From: Solibacillus ferritrahens
Lineage (GTDB): Bacteria > Bacillota > Bacilli > Bacillales_A > Planococcaceae
Length of the DNA stretch: 64,000 nt
Assembly: GCF_037027585.1 (NCBI RefSeq)
Contig: NZ_JAXCLE010000006.1
Span: forward strand, 62,001-126,000
Direction: 5' to 3'
The notes under the pieces were generated by a model. That model did no database searches. It was given only the letters and a program-made list of their open reading frames with translations, and was not told the DNA's origin. Each line of letters opens with the position of its first letter. Position 1 is the stretch's first letter. Positions 40,304 through 49,298 of the stretch are shown in pieces. A program made the position numbers and the translations under genes.

Positions 40304-40717
40304 ATGAAAAACACGTTATATTTCTTATGTACCGGCAACTCATGCCGTTCACAAATGGCTGAAGGTTTTGCCAAAAAGTATTTACCTGATTGGAACATCA
40401 AAAGTGCTGGGATTGAAGCGCATGGATTAAATCCAAATGCTGTCAAAGCAATGGCTGAAAAAGGCATTGATATATCGAAACAAACTTCAGATATCATTGA
40501 CCAAGAGATTTTAAATAACGCAACACTTGTTGTGACTCTGTGCGGTGATGCAGCCGACAAATGCCCAGTAACACCACCGCATGTAAAACGTGAACATTGG
40601 GGATTTGATGATCCTGCAAAGGCGAGTGGAACTGAAAAAGAAAAATGGCTTGTATTTCAAACAGTGCGCGATGCGATAGAAACAAGAATTCAGTTGTTTG
40701 CTAGTGACCAAAACTGA
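40304..40717 (+). CDS. arsC: Thioredoxin-coupled arsenate reductase ArsC
   Basis: 137 aa of the low-molecular-weight tyrosine-phosphatase fold. The P-loop FLCTGNSCRSQMAEGFAKKY contains the first catalytic Cys. The redox pair is in LCGDAADKCPVTPPHVKREH (Cys82 and Cys89 in the usual numbering). It reduces arsenate to arsenite with thioredoxin as donor, feeding ArsB. TGAGGAATGGAGCC is upstream of ATG 40304. Its stop overlaps the next gene by one base. Confidence 0.95.
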   Translation: MKNTLYFLCTGNSCRSQMAEGFAKKYLPDWNIKSAGIEAHGLNPNAVKAMAEKGIDISKQTSDIIDQEILNNATLVVTLCGDAADKCPVTPPHVKREHWGFDDPAKASGTEKEKWLVFQTVRDAIETRIQLFASDQN

Positions 40718-40923
40718 TGCAAATACACAAATCGGGCGATAAGTCAGTCACATTTTTCACGGCTTATATGCAACTCGTTTTACAAGCTAACATCACTTCA
40801 GTTGAAAATCTTGAAAAATACATGGTCCAACACTTTTTTCAAAATGATATATCTTCACTCGGTACAATTACGCTTGCTAATTTTAAACAAGCGCTTAAAA
40901 TATTTATAAGAAATGAGGAATAA
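40717..40923 (+). CDS. Hypothetical 68-aa protein in the ars operon
   Basis: The ATG shares its first base with the end of arsC (TGATG), so it depends on translational coupling; there is no separate SD. The protein MQIHKSGDKSVTFFTAYMQL and VENLEKYMVQHFFQNDISSL is soluble, helical and without cysteines, so it is unlikely to bind arsenic itself. Two bases after its stop the FAD gene starts. I do not recognise a family. Its conservation in the operon would decide whether it is a true gene. Confidence 0.6.
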   Translation: MQIHKSGDKSVTFFTAYMQLVLQANITSVENLEKYMVQHFFQNDISSLGTITLANFKQALKIFIRNEE

Positions 40924-40925
40924 AA

Positions 40926-42224
40926 ATGGAGTTTAATATTTTAACAAATTCATCTTGTTGCACACCAAATACAGGGTGTTGCGAACCAAAATATCCAGTC
41001 GCTATTATTGGTGCAGGTCCTATTGGGTTAGCCGCTGCTGCCCATTTAAAATCTTACAAATTGCCATTTATCATATTAGAGAAAAATGAGGTGGCTGCAA
41101 ATGTTGCTTCTTGGGAACATGTGCAACTATTTTCACCATGGGAATTTAATGTAGACAGTGCTGCTAAACAATTGTTAGAAAACACTGGGTGGACGATGCC
41201 GAATAAAAACACTATTCCAACTGGAAAAGAATTACGAGAAGATTACTTAATTCCTCTAAGCAAGTTGTTTAAAGAGCAGATCCATACGAATGAAGAGGTT
41301 ATTGCGATTACAAAGTTAGATACCGATAAAATGAAATCGACCAACCGAGTAAATAAGCCTTTCTTGATTTTCACAAAGAACGGGCAAGCGACAAAAACTT
41401 ATAAGGCCAGCGCTATTATTGATGCGACAGGTACATGGGGACATTCCAATCCTGCTGTTAGCCATGGGGTATGGTTACCGAACGAACACGCAGCCAGTCA
41501 TAAAATAAATTATCAAATTCCTAACGTATCTGCCGATTCTTCACGCTATGCAAATAAACGCATTGGTGTTGTAGGTGGTGGACATTCAGCCATCAATTCC
41601 CTACTTCAACTAGTAGAATTAAAAGGTGCATACCCACAAACGGAAATCACATGGATTTTGCGTAAAAAGCGTGTTGAAGATGCTTTAGGTGGCGGAACTT
41701 CCGATGAATTAGCTGCGCGTGGTGAGCTTGGCTTAAAAATGAAACAAATACTCTCTGATAAAACGATTCATGTGGAAACACCTTTCTATATCCAAACTAT
41801 TTTAGAGAAAGAAGAAGGATTGATCCTTAAAGGTACAGATAAAAAAATTGGTCCTTTTGATGAGCTAATTGTCAACACAGGCAATCGTCCAGATTTTTCA
41901 TTCCATAGTGAATTACGTTATGAGGTGGAACCATCGACAGAAGCTGTTTCTGCAATTGCTTCATTAATTGATCCAAACCTTCATAGTTGTGGAAGTGTAC
42001 CAGCACATGGTGAAAAAGAGTTACGGCAACCAGAAACGAACTTTTACATTGTTGGCTCTAAGTCATACGGACGCGCTCCAACTTTCTTAATGGCTACTGG
42101 TTATGAGCAAGTACGTTCAATTGTTGCGTTCCTTGCTGGCGACATATCTGCTGCTCTTGATGTGAAATTAACACTACCAGAAACAGGCGTTTGTCATACT
42201 GGGATTGAAGGATGCTGTCAATAA
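40926..42224 (+). CDS. FAD/NAD(P)-dependent oxidoreductase of ars operons with Cys-rich ends
   Basis: 432 aa. FAD-binding Rossmann motif VAIIGAGPIGLAAAAHLKSY at about residue 26, NAD(P)H motif IGVVGGGHSAINSLLQL at about residue 216, and the closing INTGNRPDF. The overall layout is that of flavin monooxygenase/pyridine-nucleotide oxidoreductases reported in some arsenic operons (ArsO-like). The N-terminus has SSCCTPNTGCCEP and the C-terminus GVCHTGIEGCCQ, with four and three cysteines, suggestive of metalloid binding. The reaction is not established. AAATGAGGAATAAAA precedes the ATG. Confidence 0.85.
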   Translation: MEFNILTNSSCCTPNTGCCEPKYPVAIIGAGPIGLAAAAHLKSYKLPFIILEKNEVAANVASWEHVQLFSPWEFNVDSAAKQLLENTGWTMPNKNTIPTGKELREDYLIPLSKLFKEQIHTNEEVIAITKLDTDKMKSTNRVNKPFLIFTKNGQATKTYKASAIIDATGTWGHSNPAVSHGVWLPNEHAASHKINYQIPNVSADSSRYANKRIGVVGGGHSAINSLLQLVELKGAYPQTEITWILRKKRVEDALGGGTSDELAARGELGLKMKQILSDKTIHVETPFYIQTILEKEEGLILKGTDKKIGPFDELIVNTGNRPDFSFHSELRYEVEPSTEAVSAIASLIDPNLHSCGSVPAHGEKELRQPETNFYIVGSKSYGRAPTFLMATGYEQVRSIVAFLAGDISAALDVKLTLPETGVCHTGIEGCCQ

Positions 42225-42241
42225 AAAGGGGCTTATATTAG

Positions 42242-42721
42242 ATGATTCGTTATTTAGAAAAGAAAGATATACCTGACGTGCTGACAATCTATCAATTAGG
42301 GATTGACACAGGTATCGCGACATTTGAAACAATGGCACCTTCTTTAGAACAGTGGGACCAAAAATTTCACCCAAACCTTCGATATGTCTTTGAAGAAAAT
42401 GATAACATTTTAGGTTGGATATCTATAACGCCTGTTTCTTCAAGAGAGGTTTATAAAGGAGTAGGAGAAGTAAGTGTTTATGTACACCCTCATGCTAAAG
42501 GCAAAGGGGTTGGTACTCAACTACTTGAACAATTAATTGTGCAAGCCAAACTCTCGGGTTACTGGATGCTACAATCATCTATATTTGAAGTGAATTTAGT
42601 TAGTATTCAACTTCACAAAAAGTCCGGATTTAATATTGTAGGGTTACGTAAAGGAATTGCTAGAAAAAACGATCAATGGATGAATACAATTTTGATGGAA
42701 CAACATTTAATACTTGAATAA
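42242..42721 (+). CDS. arsN1: ArsN1-like N-acetyltransferase
   Basis: 159 aa GNAT of the phosphinothricin/arsinothricin acetyltransferase branch. IYQLGIDTGIATFETMAPSL matches the I-Y-N-x-G-I...ATFET signature, and EVSVYVHPHAKGKGVGTQLL contains the acetyl-CoA loop (KGKGVG). ArsN1 enzymes in ars operons acetylate arsinothricin, an organoarsenical antibiotic. This activity is inferred from family and location. AAAGGGGCTTATATTAG precedes the ATG. It is the last gene of the operon and is followed by a hairpin repeat. Confidence 0.8.
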   Translation: MIRYLEKKDIPDVLTIYQLGIDTGIATFETMAPSLEQWDQKFHPNLRYVFEENDNILGWISITPVSSREVYKGVGEVSVYVHPHAKGKGVGTQLLEQLIVQAKLSGYWMLQSSIFEVNLVSIQLHKKSGFNIVGLRKGIARKNDQWMNTILMEQHLILE

Positions 42722-42752
42722 CGAACCTTTAGATAAATGATATTCAACAATC

Positions 42753-42786
42753 AGGCGCGATTCTTCAATAAGAAGATCGCGTTTTT
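42753..42786. repeat. Hairpin-repeat family member, terminator of the ars operon
   Basis: AGGCGCGATTCTT-CAAT-AAGAAGATCGCG then five T residues and CCGTTAGAGGACCAGATTG, preceded by TTCAACAATC. Nearly identical to 38438; the two copies bracket the ars operon. Confidence 0.8.
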
Positions 42787-42955
42787 CCGTTAGAGGACCA
42801 GATTGCTCCCAAAATATTATTTTATAGGACTTGTGTAGCATATATTTTAAAACCGTGTTATGTTATTGAAAGAAATACTATACATACAAGCAAACAGCTT
42901 GTTATTCAATAGCATTGTAAGATGAAATTTAGCAATTACTCAAAGGAGAACAACA

Positions 42956-43795
42956 ATGAATAAAATAAATTTAAACACAGCCATTCATCCGACTTTACAA
43001 AATTATTTAGAAATTTTACCTTTATTCCACTCAATGTTACCAGACCTAGCTATTGGATTAACTGATACACAAGAATGGATTGCTTACTTTCCGGGGCGAA
43101 AAATAGATATAGGAGCAAGAGCAGGTACTAAAATAAATCCACAAGAACCTCTAGCAGATTGTATTAAAAACAAGGTAATAATAAATGATGAAGTTCCACC
43201 GGAGTTCTTTGGACTTCCTTTCACCGGCATAGCTGCACCTATATTAGATAATGGTCAGGTAATTGGAGCACTAGCCATTCAATTACAAAAACAAAATGAA
43301 AAACAACTTAGAGCTATTTCAGATCAGATTTTACAATCACTTGAAAAAGCTAGTAACCGTGTCGTGTCTATCACAGATAGCTCGGAAGGTCTCTCAAAAA
43401 TCAGTGATAAATTGTTAGAACAGTCCACTCAAGCAATGGAAGAAGTGAAAAATACGGATGAAGTATTAAATTTCATTAAGAGAGTTGCTGATCAAACAAA
43501 CCTTTTAGGGTTAAATGCCGCTATTGAAGCAGCAAGGGCAGGGGATAAAGGTCTTGGCTTCACAGTAGTTGCTAATGAAATAAGAAAACTTTCTTTTGAA
43601 ACCGTTTCTTCCACAGAAAAAATAAGACAAACACTAACGAACATCCAAAATTCCGTGAATGAGATTACAGCTTCTATTCAAGAGGTTGTGGTTGTTGGAC
43701 GTGAACAAGCATCCTCTACTGACGAAATTTCAAACATTATTACTAAGATTGAATCTATGAGTAAAGAGTTAAACAAGTATGCTTCCGAATTATAA
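42956..43795 (+). CDS. Soluble methyl-accepting chemotaxis protein (YfmS-like)
   Basis: 279 aa, no membrane segment. The N-terminal 115 residues form a small ligand-binding or heme/GAF-like domain (AIGLTDTQEWIAYFPGRKID, FFGLPFTGIAAPILDNGQVI). A short MCP signalling hairpin follows, with the conserved tip VADQTNLLGLNAAIEAARAG and FTVVANEIRKLS. The length and lack of membrane helices fit B. subtilis YfmS-type cytosolic transducers, which signal to CheA. The sensed compound is unknown. AAAGGAGAACAACA precedes the ATG. Confidence 0.85.
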   Translation: MNKINLNTAIHPTLQNYLEILPLFHSMLPDLAIGLTDTQEWIAYFPGRKIDIGARAGTKINPQEPLADCIKNKVIINDEVPPEFFGLPFTGIAAPILDNGQVIGALAIQLQKQNEKQLRAISDQILQSLEKASNRVVSITDSSEGLSKISDKLLEQSTQAMEEVKNTDEVLNFIKRVADQTNLLGLNAAIEAARAGDKGLGFTVVANEIRKLSFETVSSTEKIRQTLTNIQNSVNEITASIQEVVVVGREQASSTDEISNIITKIESMSKELNKYASEL

Positions 43796-43842
43796 AAATT
43801 AGGAACGTAAAAAATATACATATAATATGGATTTCCAAAAAT

Positions 43843-43886
43843 AAAAGCGAAGTAGTACCTAAAACAAGGGGCTACTTCGCTTTTAG
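43843..43886. terminator. Bidirectional inverted-repeat terminator
   Basis: AAAAGCGAAGTAG / CTACTTCGCTTTT, a 13-bp perfect stem with a 16-nt loop containing TACCTAAAACAAGG, after the chemoreceptor gene. The T-run is short (four), so strength is uncertain. Confidence 0.75.
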
Positions 43887-43946
43887 ACTTATTTATTGTG
43901 AATACTTAATATTATATACATAATGGCGTAACGGAGTGATGATAAT

Positions 43947-44153
43947 ATGACAAGAAATCAGAAAAACGAGGTACCTATTGTTGTTTTAAGCAGCTTTTCT
44001 ATCCTAGTTTTGCCTGCACTTTATTATAGTGGAGTAAATAGTTTAATCGTAGGAACTTATACTATTATCATGTTTATTATTCTATCTACGTTAACAATAA
44101 GCATGATTAAACAACAAAATAGTAGAAAGAATAATAAGGAAGAAAATCACTAA
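43947..44153 (+). CDS. Small two-helix membrane protein (68 aa)
   Basis: Two hydrophobic segments (about 9-27, PIVVLSSFSILVLPALYYSG, and 33-53, VGTYTIIMFIILSTLTISM) and a polar Asn/Lys-rich tail. No family is recognised. ACGGAGTGATGATAAT precedes the ATG. Confidence 0.6.
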   Translation: MTRNQKNEVPIVVLSSFSILVLPALYYSGVNSLIVGTYTIIMFIILSTLTISMIKQQNSRKNNKEENH

Positions 44154-44219
44154 AATGATTTTGAACTTACTGTGGCTTTAATCAACAAACGGGCGCAATT
44201 GTTATAAATAAGACTTAGG

Positions 44220-44504
44220 TCATAATTTCTTACGTTTTCGTTCTAAAAATATAGGTGCTAAATTTAGCAAGATAGAAACAATTGTCAAAAACCAAAATGC
44301 CCTTGCCATACCAGGCAGTTCACTTAAAGCCGACCAGTCTTCCACTTTTACCCACCGATTTAAATTACTGAAAGCTGCACAAATTGTTAATGCTGTTAAT
44401 GATAATGCCATCGCCATAGCAAATTTATAGTCCTTTCCTGCTGCATACATATAAAGATTTATAAAGGTTATAACTACTGCAATAAGACCTAATATTACCC
44501 ACAT
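44220..44504 (-). CDS. Small three-helix membrane protein (94 aa)
   Basis: Three helices at about 2-20, 29-48 and 67-87, with a basic C-terminal end (ERKRKKL). The loop NRWVKVEDWSALSELPGMAR is conserved-looking but not assigned to a family. GGAGGTATTATT precedes the ATG. It ends next to a degraded hairpin-family sequence (GGGCGCAATTGTT at 44187). Confidence 0.6.
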   Translation of the reverse strand: MWVILGLIAVVITFINLYMYAAGKDYKFAMAMALSLTALTICAAFSNLNRWVKVEDWSALSELPGMARAFWFLTIVSILLNLAPIFLERKRKKL

Positions 44505-44686
44505 AATAATACCTCCATCATACTTTCATTTTTCAATATAGATATAAATTGTAAGTTTATGGTTCTTAAAGCGATGTTTGATATGTGCGTCTTAATTCAT
44601 TTATATTGGTTGGGCGTATTGAAATCGTAAATTGAATGACTAAGAGAATGGAACTATATTGTAAATCAATTCCTTCTATTTCAAAC

Positions 44687-44703
44687 CTTACGCCAACTGT
44701 AAG
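44687..44703 (+). promoter_or_regulatory. Candidate BceR-type operator
   Basis: CTTAC-N7-GTAAG inverted repeat 58 bases before the ABC gene start. Bce-type response regulators bind TTACA/TGTAA-like inverted repeats upstream of their transporter genes; the match here is only partial. Confidence 0.3.
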
Positions 44704-44761
44704 AGTAATTTTGCTTATTTTTGTAGTAAGGTATTGCTAAGGAAACAAACAGGAGGCTGTA

Positions 44762-45547
44762 ATGGTGAATGCGTCGAATAAATTACTTGAAGTGAAAGAA
44801 GTTCATAAAGTTTTTGGGAAAGGACAAAGTGAAACAAAGGCATTAAAAGGTGTCACTTTTGATGTTTTACCAGGGGAGTTTCTTGGCATCATGGGAGCGA
44901 GTGGTTCAGGAAAGACAACGCTATTAAATGTAATCGCTACAATGTTGAAGCCAACATCAGGTCAAATATTACTAGAGGGGCAAAATATTTCGTCGTTCAA
45001 AGGGGGGCAGCTTGCTGCATATCGAGGCAATCACATTGGTTACTTATTCCAGCAATTTGAACTGATTGATAATTTAACGGTGAAAGAAAATATCGTGTTG
45101 CCGTTAGCCATTCATGGAATTCATGTAAGTGCACAGGAGCAACAGTTGTCGGAATTAGTGAACAGATTTGATATTGAAGAACTGTTAAATAAATTTCCGT
45201 CACAGTTGTCTGGCGGTCAAAAGCAGCGGGTTGCGGCTGCAAGGGCATTAATTTCCAATCCTAGTATTGTCCTAGCAGATGAGCCCACAGGAGCGCTAGA
45301 TACAAAAAATGCAAAAGTTTTAATGGAGAAGCTATCTGAACACAATCAACTGCATCGGTCTACGATTTTAACGGTGACGCATGATGCGAATGCAGCTAGC
45401 TATTGTTCTAGAATTTTGTTTATCCAAGACGGGGTCATTTTCCATGAACTACGCAGAAATGTACTGGGCGAATCGCAAGAGGCATTTTATGAGCGCATTG
45501 TGATGGTGATGGCGCAGCTTGCTGGAGGTAGTAGCAATGTTCTTTGA
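44762..45547 (+). CDS. BceA-type ABC transporter ATP-binding protein
   Basis: 261 aa. Walker A GASGSGKTTLLNVIATML, signature LSGGQKQRVAAARALI, Walker B IVLADEPTGALD and the H-loop VTHDANAA are all intact. The gene pairs with a ten-helix FtsX-like permease with which it overlaps by 11 bases. Such transporters (BceAB, YxdLM and PsdAB in B. subtilis) protect against peptide antibiotics such as bacitracin by freeing lipid-linked targets. AAACAGGAGGCTGTA precedes the ATG. Regulation is expected by the two-component genes downstream. Confidence 0.93.
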   Translation: MVNASNKLLEVKEVHKVFGKGQSETKALKGVTFDVLPGEFLGIMGASGSGKTTLLNVIATMLKPTSGQILLEGQNISSFKGGQLAAYRGNHIGYLFQQFELIDNLTVKENIVLPLAIHGIHVSAQEQQLSELVNRFDIEELLNKFPSQLSGGQKQRVAAARALISNPSIVLADEPTGALDTKNAKVLMEKLSEHNQLHRSTILTVTHDANAASYCSRILFIQDGVIFHELRRNVLGESQEAFYERIVMVMAQLAGGSSNVL

Positions 45548-47591
45548 TTTTGTGAAACGTAATAGCCGACAAACGCGAAAGGAAAACGGGGTGTATTTTG
45601 CATCGCTGATTGTATCGATTATGGCGTTTTATGTGATTTTGTCACTAGGTGAACAAGATGTGATGCGGTATTTGAAGACAATTGAAAGTGATGCAGTAGA
45701 TCGCTTACTATTATTAATTCCCGTACTTTATGGGGTTTCACTAGTATTCGTGTTCTTCCTTGTGTATTTTGCAAATCGCTATCAGATGCAGCAGCGTAGT
45801 CATGAGTTCGGTATGTATCTAATGATGGGGATGAAGCAAAGTAAGTTATTTCTCATGACGATGGGAGAAGCGATATTGAATAGTATCATGTCTCTTTGTA
45901 TAGGCTTACCGATTGCTTTGTTTATAACGGAGCTTATTAATTTAACGACGTCTCGTTTAGTTGGCATGGGGATTGTAGGACATGCATTTCGAATTTCATG
46001 GGTTGGCATACTATTAACGATTTGTGGTTTCTTTCTTGTGCAATTACTAGCAATGCTGATTTTGAGCTTTAAGTTGAGCCGAAAAGAGCCGAATGAATTA
46101 CTTCATGAGGATAAAGATAAGTCGCAAAGTACAATGACACCTAAATGGGGTGTAGTCAGTCTACTATCTGGTGCTACTTTACTGCTTGGGACAATCTTTT
46201 TATGTATCGCATACGGCATGGCGATTTTATATTTAAGAAATTTTGATTACAGCATATTTGCACTTATTTTACTAATCGGTATAATGGGGACGTTTATAAT
46301 GTTCCGCGGTTTAGGCAGCTTGATTGGTTTTTATGTGATGAAAAAAGGTAAGTCCACAACAGGTATATCAATGTTTACAGCGAGACAGCTACAGGAAAAC
46401 GTACTGCATCAATGGAGCTCACTGGCAATTTCATCACTACTTATTTTAATGGCGATGGTGTGCTTTGCGTTCGGGACATTTACTGCGTTAACGAATGATG
46501 CAGTATCTACACGAACAGTGGACTACACGTTTAATGATGAAAAGGCAGAAATTCAAGCGGTTGTGCAATCAGAGGAATTAGCACCATATATCGAGCAATT
46601 TTACGGCATGGCGTTGCACAATTTTTACGCAAGCGAAGATGAGTCAACATTAAACTTTCATTTTGCTTGGTCAGGATTAATGGAGGAAATATCGAGTGCA
46701 ACTGATTCAGAGGCTAAAAATATTTTAATTAATAACTTTTCACAGAAAGGTAATCCTTATTTTATTTCATTATCAAGCTATAATGATATGCTACAAGCAG
46801 CAGGTAAGGAACAAATTGTACTCGCTGACAATGAAGTTGCGATGTATTCAAGTGAGGTTACAGGTGCTCCTTATGATGTATTAAAGGATTTATTACAAAA
46901 GGAGCCGACAATTGAAATTGCGGATAAAGAGTATACATTAGCGTCAAATCTATACTCAGATAATATTGTAGCGGACCGTGCGATTACGTTAATGTATGCA
47001 CTTATCGTACCAGATACATTGTTCACTCAATATTTTGATGTAGTTGATACGTGGCTGTGGAATATGACGTTAAAAAGTGATTTCGTAAAAGAAAAAGGGC
47101 TTATGCAGGCGATGCTTGAAGTCGATCAAGTACTCAACACAATGGATGTGCAATTTGAAAGCTACCTTGCAAGTATGGGCAGACAGCTATTTTATACGGT
47201 AGCAGCAACCTATACAACGTTTTACTTAGGCGTGATGTTTTTACTAATCGCCAATACGGTGCTAGGCTTGAACTTTTTAATGCAACAACGAAGCACGCGT
47301 AGTCGCTACGAAACACTGGTGATGCTCGGTGCAAATGTACATTCTATCTGTCTGTCTGCACGCAAGCAAATTTGGTTATATTTTATTTTAGCGATTACAG
47401 TGGCACTTATTAGTGGTAGTTTTGGGATTTGGTCTTTATTAACCGCCTTGCCAGCGGCTGAGTTTAATGTTCGTAACATCAGTGTGATTGGACTTGTTGT
47501 GCTACTATTTATAATAATCGAAGTGATATATATTCGTATGATACAACGAAAAAGCGACGCAGAAATTCAAAAGCTAAACGATATTGACTAG
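45537..47591 (+). CDS. BceB-type FtsX-like permease
   Basis: 684 aa, about ten membrane helices with the family's large extracellular domain of roughly 200 residues between helices 7 and 8 (from DAVSTRTVDYTFNDEKAE to about QVLNTMDVQFES). The FtsX core QQRSHEFGMYLMMGMKQSKL recurs at the C-terminus as QQRSTRSRYETLVMLGA. It forms the membrane part of a peptide-antibiotic detoxification transporter and, in this family, also passes flux information to the histidine kinase. ATG 45537 follows GGAGGTAGTAGCA. Confidence 0.9.
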   Translation: MFFDFVKRNSRQTRKENGVYFASLIVSIMAFYVILSLGEQDVMRYLKTIESDAVDRLLLLIPVLYGVSLVFVFFLVYFANRYQMQQRSHEFGMYLMMGMKQSKLFLMTMGEAILNSIMSLCIGLPIALFITELINLTTSRLVGMGIVGHAFRISWVGILLTICGFFLVQLLAMLILSFKLSRKEPNELLHEDKDKSQSTMTPKWGVVSLLSGATLLLGTIFLCIAYGMAILYLRNFDYSIFALILLIGIMGTFIMFRGLGSLIGFYVMKKGKSTTGISMFTARQLQENVLHQWSSLAISSLLILMAMVCFAFGTFTALTNDAVSTRTVDYTFNDEKAEIQAVVQSEELAPYIEQFYGMALHNFYASEDESTLNFHFAWSGLMEEISSATDSEAKNILINNFSQKGNPYFISLSSYNDMLQAAGKEQIVLADNEVAMYSSEVTGAPYDVLKDLLQKEPTIEIADKEYTLASNLYSDNIVADRAITLMYALIVPDTLFTQYFDVVDTWLWNMTLKSDFVKEKGLMQAMLEVDQVLNTMDVQFESYLASMGRQLFYTVAATYTTFYLGVMFLLIANTVLGLNFLMQQRSTRSRYETLVMLGANVHSICLSARKQIWLYFILAITVALISGSFGIWSLLTALPAAEFNVRNISVIGLVVLLFIIIEVIYIRMIQRKSDAEIQKLNDID

Positions 47592-47601
47592 AGGTGTTTG
47601 T

Positions 47602-48279
47602 ATGGCGAACATTGTCATAGTAGAGGATGACCATTTTCTACGTGAAGAATTACAACATATTTTACAAAAGGAGGGGTACTCAGTTGTGAGTATCTCTACT
47701 TTTGATGCCCCCGTAGAAGCGATTATACAAGCCAATCCGTCCCTTGTATTATTGGATTTAAATTTGCCAGATATGTCCGGCTTTCAAATTTGTCGTACGT
47801 TAAAGGCGAAGGGCGTTGGTCCAATATTAGTGTTAACAGCACGTAATCAGTTACGAGATGAACTGCATGCATTAGAGCTCGGGGCGGATGATTTTTTAAA
47901 TAAACCGTGTCATCCGAAGCGACTCATTGCCCGAATCGAAAAGCTACAGCAACTGTACGCTACAATGCCTAGACTATTAAAATGGGCACAATTCACGCTA
48001 GATGAAAAAGGGAATATTTTATATGCTGCTCAGCAGTCTGTCGCCTTATCAGAAAATGAAGCCATTATGATGAAATTATTTATTAACAATTCACCAGCAA
48101 TAGTGACAAAGGAGCAACTTTTTATAGAGCTATGGGGAAGTAGTGAATTTGTAGACGAGAACATTTTACAAGTCAATATGACGAGACTTCGAAAAACGTT
48201 AGATAAGGTGGGAATGTCACGGTCAATTAAAACGGTCAGAGGTATCGGCTATCAATTAATAGGGGGCGAAACCTCATGA
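47602..48279 (+). CDS. OmpR-family response regulator (BceR-like)
   Basis: 225 aa. The receiver domain (1-120) has IVIVEDDHFLREEL, the phospho-Asp in SLVLLDLNLPDMSG, VLTARN and NKPCHPKRL. The winged-helix effector (about 130-222) ends LRKTLDKVGMSRSIKTVRGI and GYQL. It should activate the upstream transporter genes. AGAGGTGTTTGT precedes ATG 47602, 10 bases after the permease stop. It overlaps the kinase gene by four bases. Confidence 0.92.
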   Translation: MANIVIVEDDHFLREELQHILQKEGYSVVSISTFDAPVEAIIQANPSLVLLDLNLPDMSGFQICRTLKAKGVGPILVLTARNQLRDELHALELGADDFLNKPCHPKRLIARIEKLQQLYATMPRLLKWAQFTLDEKGNILYAAQQSVALSENEAIMMKLFINNSPAIVTKEQLFIELWGSSEFVDENILQVNMTRLRKTLDKVGMSRSIKTVRGIGYQLIGGETS

Positions 48280-49298
48280 AAAAAGTCAATTGGCTACATC
48301 TATTTCAGCACTCGCATCACTGGATTTTACTCCTTTTTGTGAATAGTGCTTTATTTATATTTTTAGCGTGGGTTGCTTATCCAAAAGAATTTAAAATATT
48401 AGTACCGACGATGCTCATTATCACATTGGTTACGATGTTGTATGGGGTAATTATTACATTGAAAAAACAGCAAGAGAAACAAAATCCTTTTTATCAGTTT
48501 TTAAAAGAGCCCTCTCTTGAGAAGGAAGAACATTTATTACAAATTTTAGGTAACTCCTATAAAGAAGTCGTGCACAATTTAGCCAATGAATTACGTCGCC
48601 TGCATGATGAAGCACTAGAGGCAAAGTACCAGTCATTAGAATATCAAACGTTTATCGAAAGCTGGGTGCATGAAATTAAAACACCACTTTCATTATTTCA
48701 TTTTGTGTTACAAAATCGGAAAGACGAAATGTCTTCTTTAGTTTATAAACGGCTAGATCATGCAAATATAACGATTCATGATTACGTAGAACGTATATTA
48801 TTTTTTGCCAAGCTTCAAGCAGTGCATGTGGATTATAGCTTGAAAAAGGTCTCGATTTTGGAATGCTTTGAAGACGTCTTACTAGAGCTACAATCATTAT
48901 TGGAAGAGCAGAAGGTAAGTGTTCATACGGATATCAAGGACATTCCCGTTATATCTGATGAAAGAGCGCTTCATTTTATTTTAATCCAGTTACTTGTGAA
49001 TGCAATTAAATATCGAAACGTAGATAGTGATAGTTTCATTTGGATAGAAACAGGCTTTGAACATGAAAAAGACAGCTATTATGTGAAAGTAGCTGACAAT
49101 GGACTGGGTGTCTTGCAATCAGACTTACCATTTATATTTGATAAAGGATTTACTGGAGACACTCACAATCAAAAGCAGTCTACAGGAATGGGCTTGTTTT
49201 TAGTGAAAAAATTATGTGATGATTTGCAAATTGAAATGAAGGTCGACTCAGAATATAAGCGTGGTTTTACAATGAAGTTATTGTTTCCGAAGGTTTAA
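48276..49298 (+). CDS. Intramembrane-sensing histidine kinase (BceS-like)
   Basis: 340 aa. Two N-terminal helices (about 15-31 and 39-60) with almost no extracellular loop, typical of BceS kinases that sense through the transporter. The H-box is ESWVHEIKTPLSLFHFVLQN; the ATP-binding part has LVNAIKYRNVDS, VADNGLGV and STGMGLFLVKKL. The ATG overlaps the regulator stop (ATGA). No clear terminator follows. Confidence 0.92.
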   Translation: MKKVNWLHLFQHSHHWILLLFVNSALFIFLAWVAYPKEFKILVPTMLIITLVTMLYGVIITLKKQQEKQNPFYQFLKEPSLEKEEHLLQILGNSYKEVVHNLANELRRLHDEALEAKYQSLEYQTFIESWVHEIKTPLSLFHFVLQNRKDEMSSLVYKRLDHANITIHDYVERILFFAKLQAVHVDYSLKKVSILECFEDVLLELQSLLEEQKVSVHTDIKDIPVISDERALHFILIQLLVNAIKYRNVDSDSFIWIETGFEHEKDSYYVKVADNGLGVLQSDLPFIFDKGFTGDTHNQKQSTGMGLFLVKKLCDDLQIEMKVDSEYKRGFTMKLLFPKV

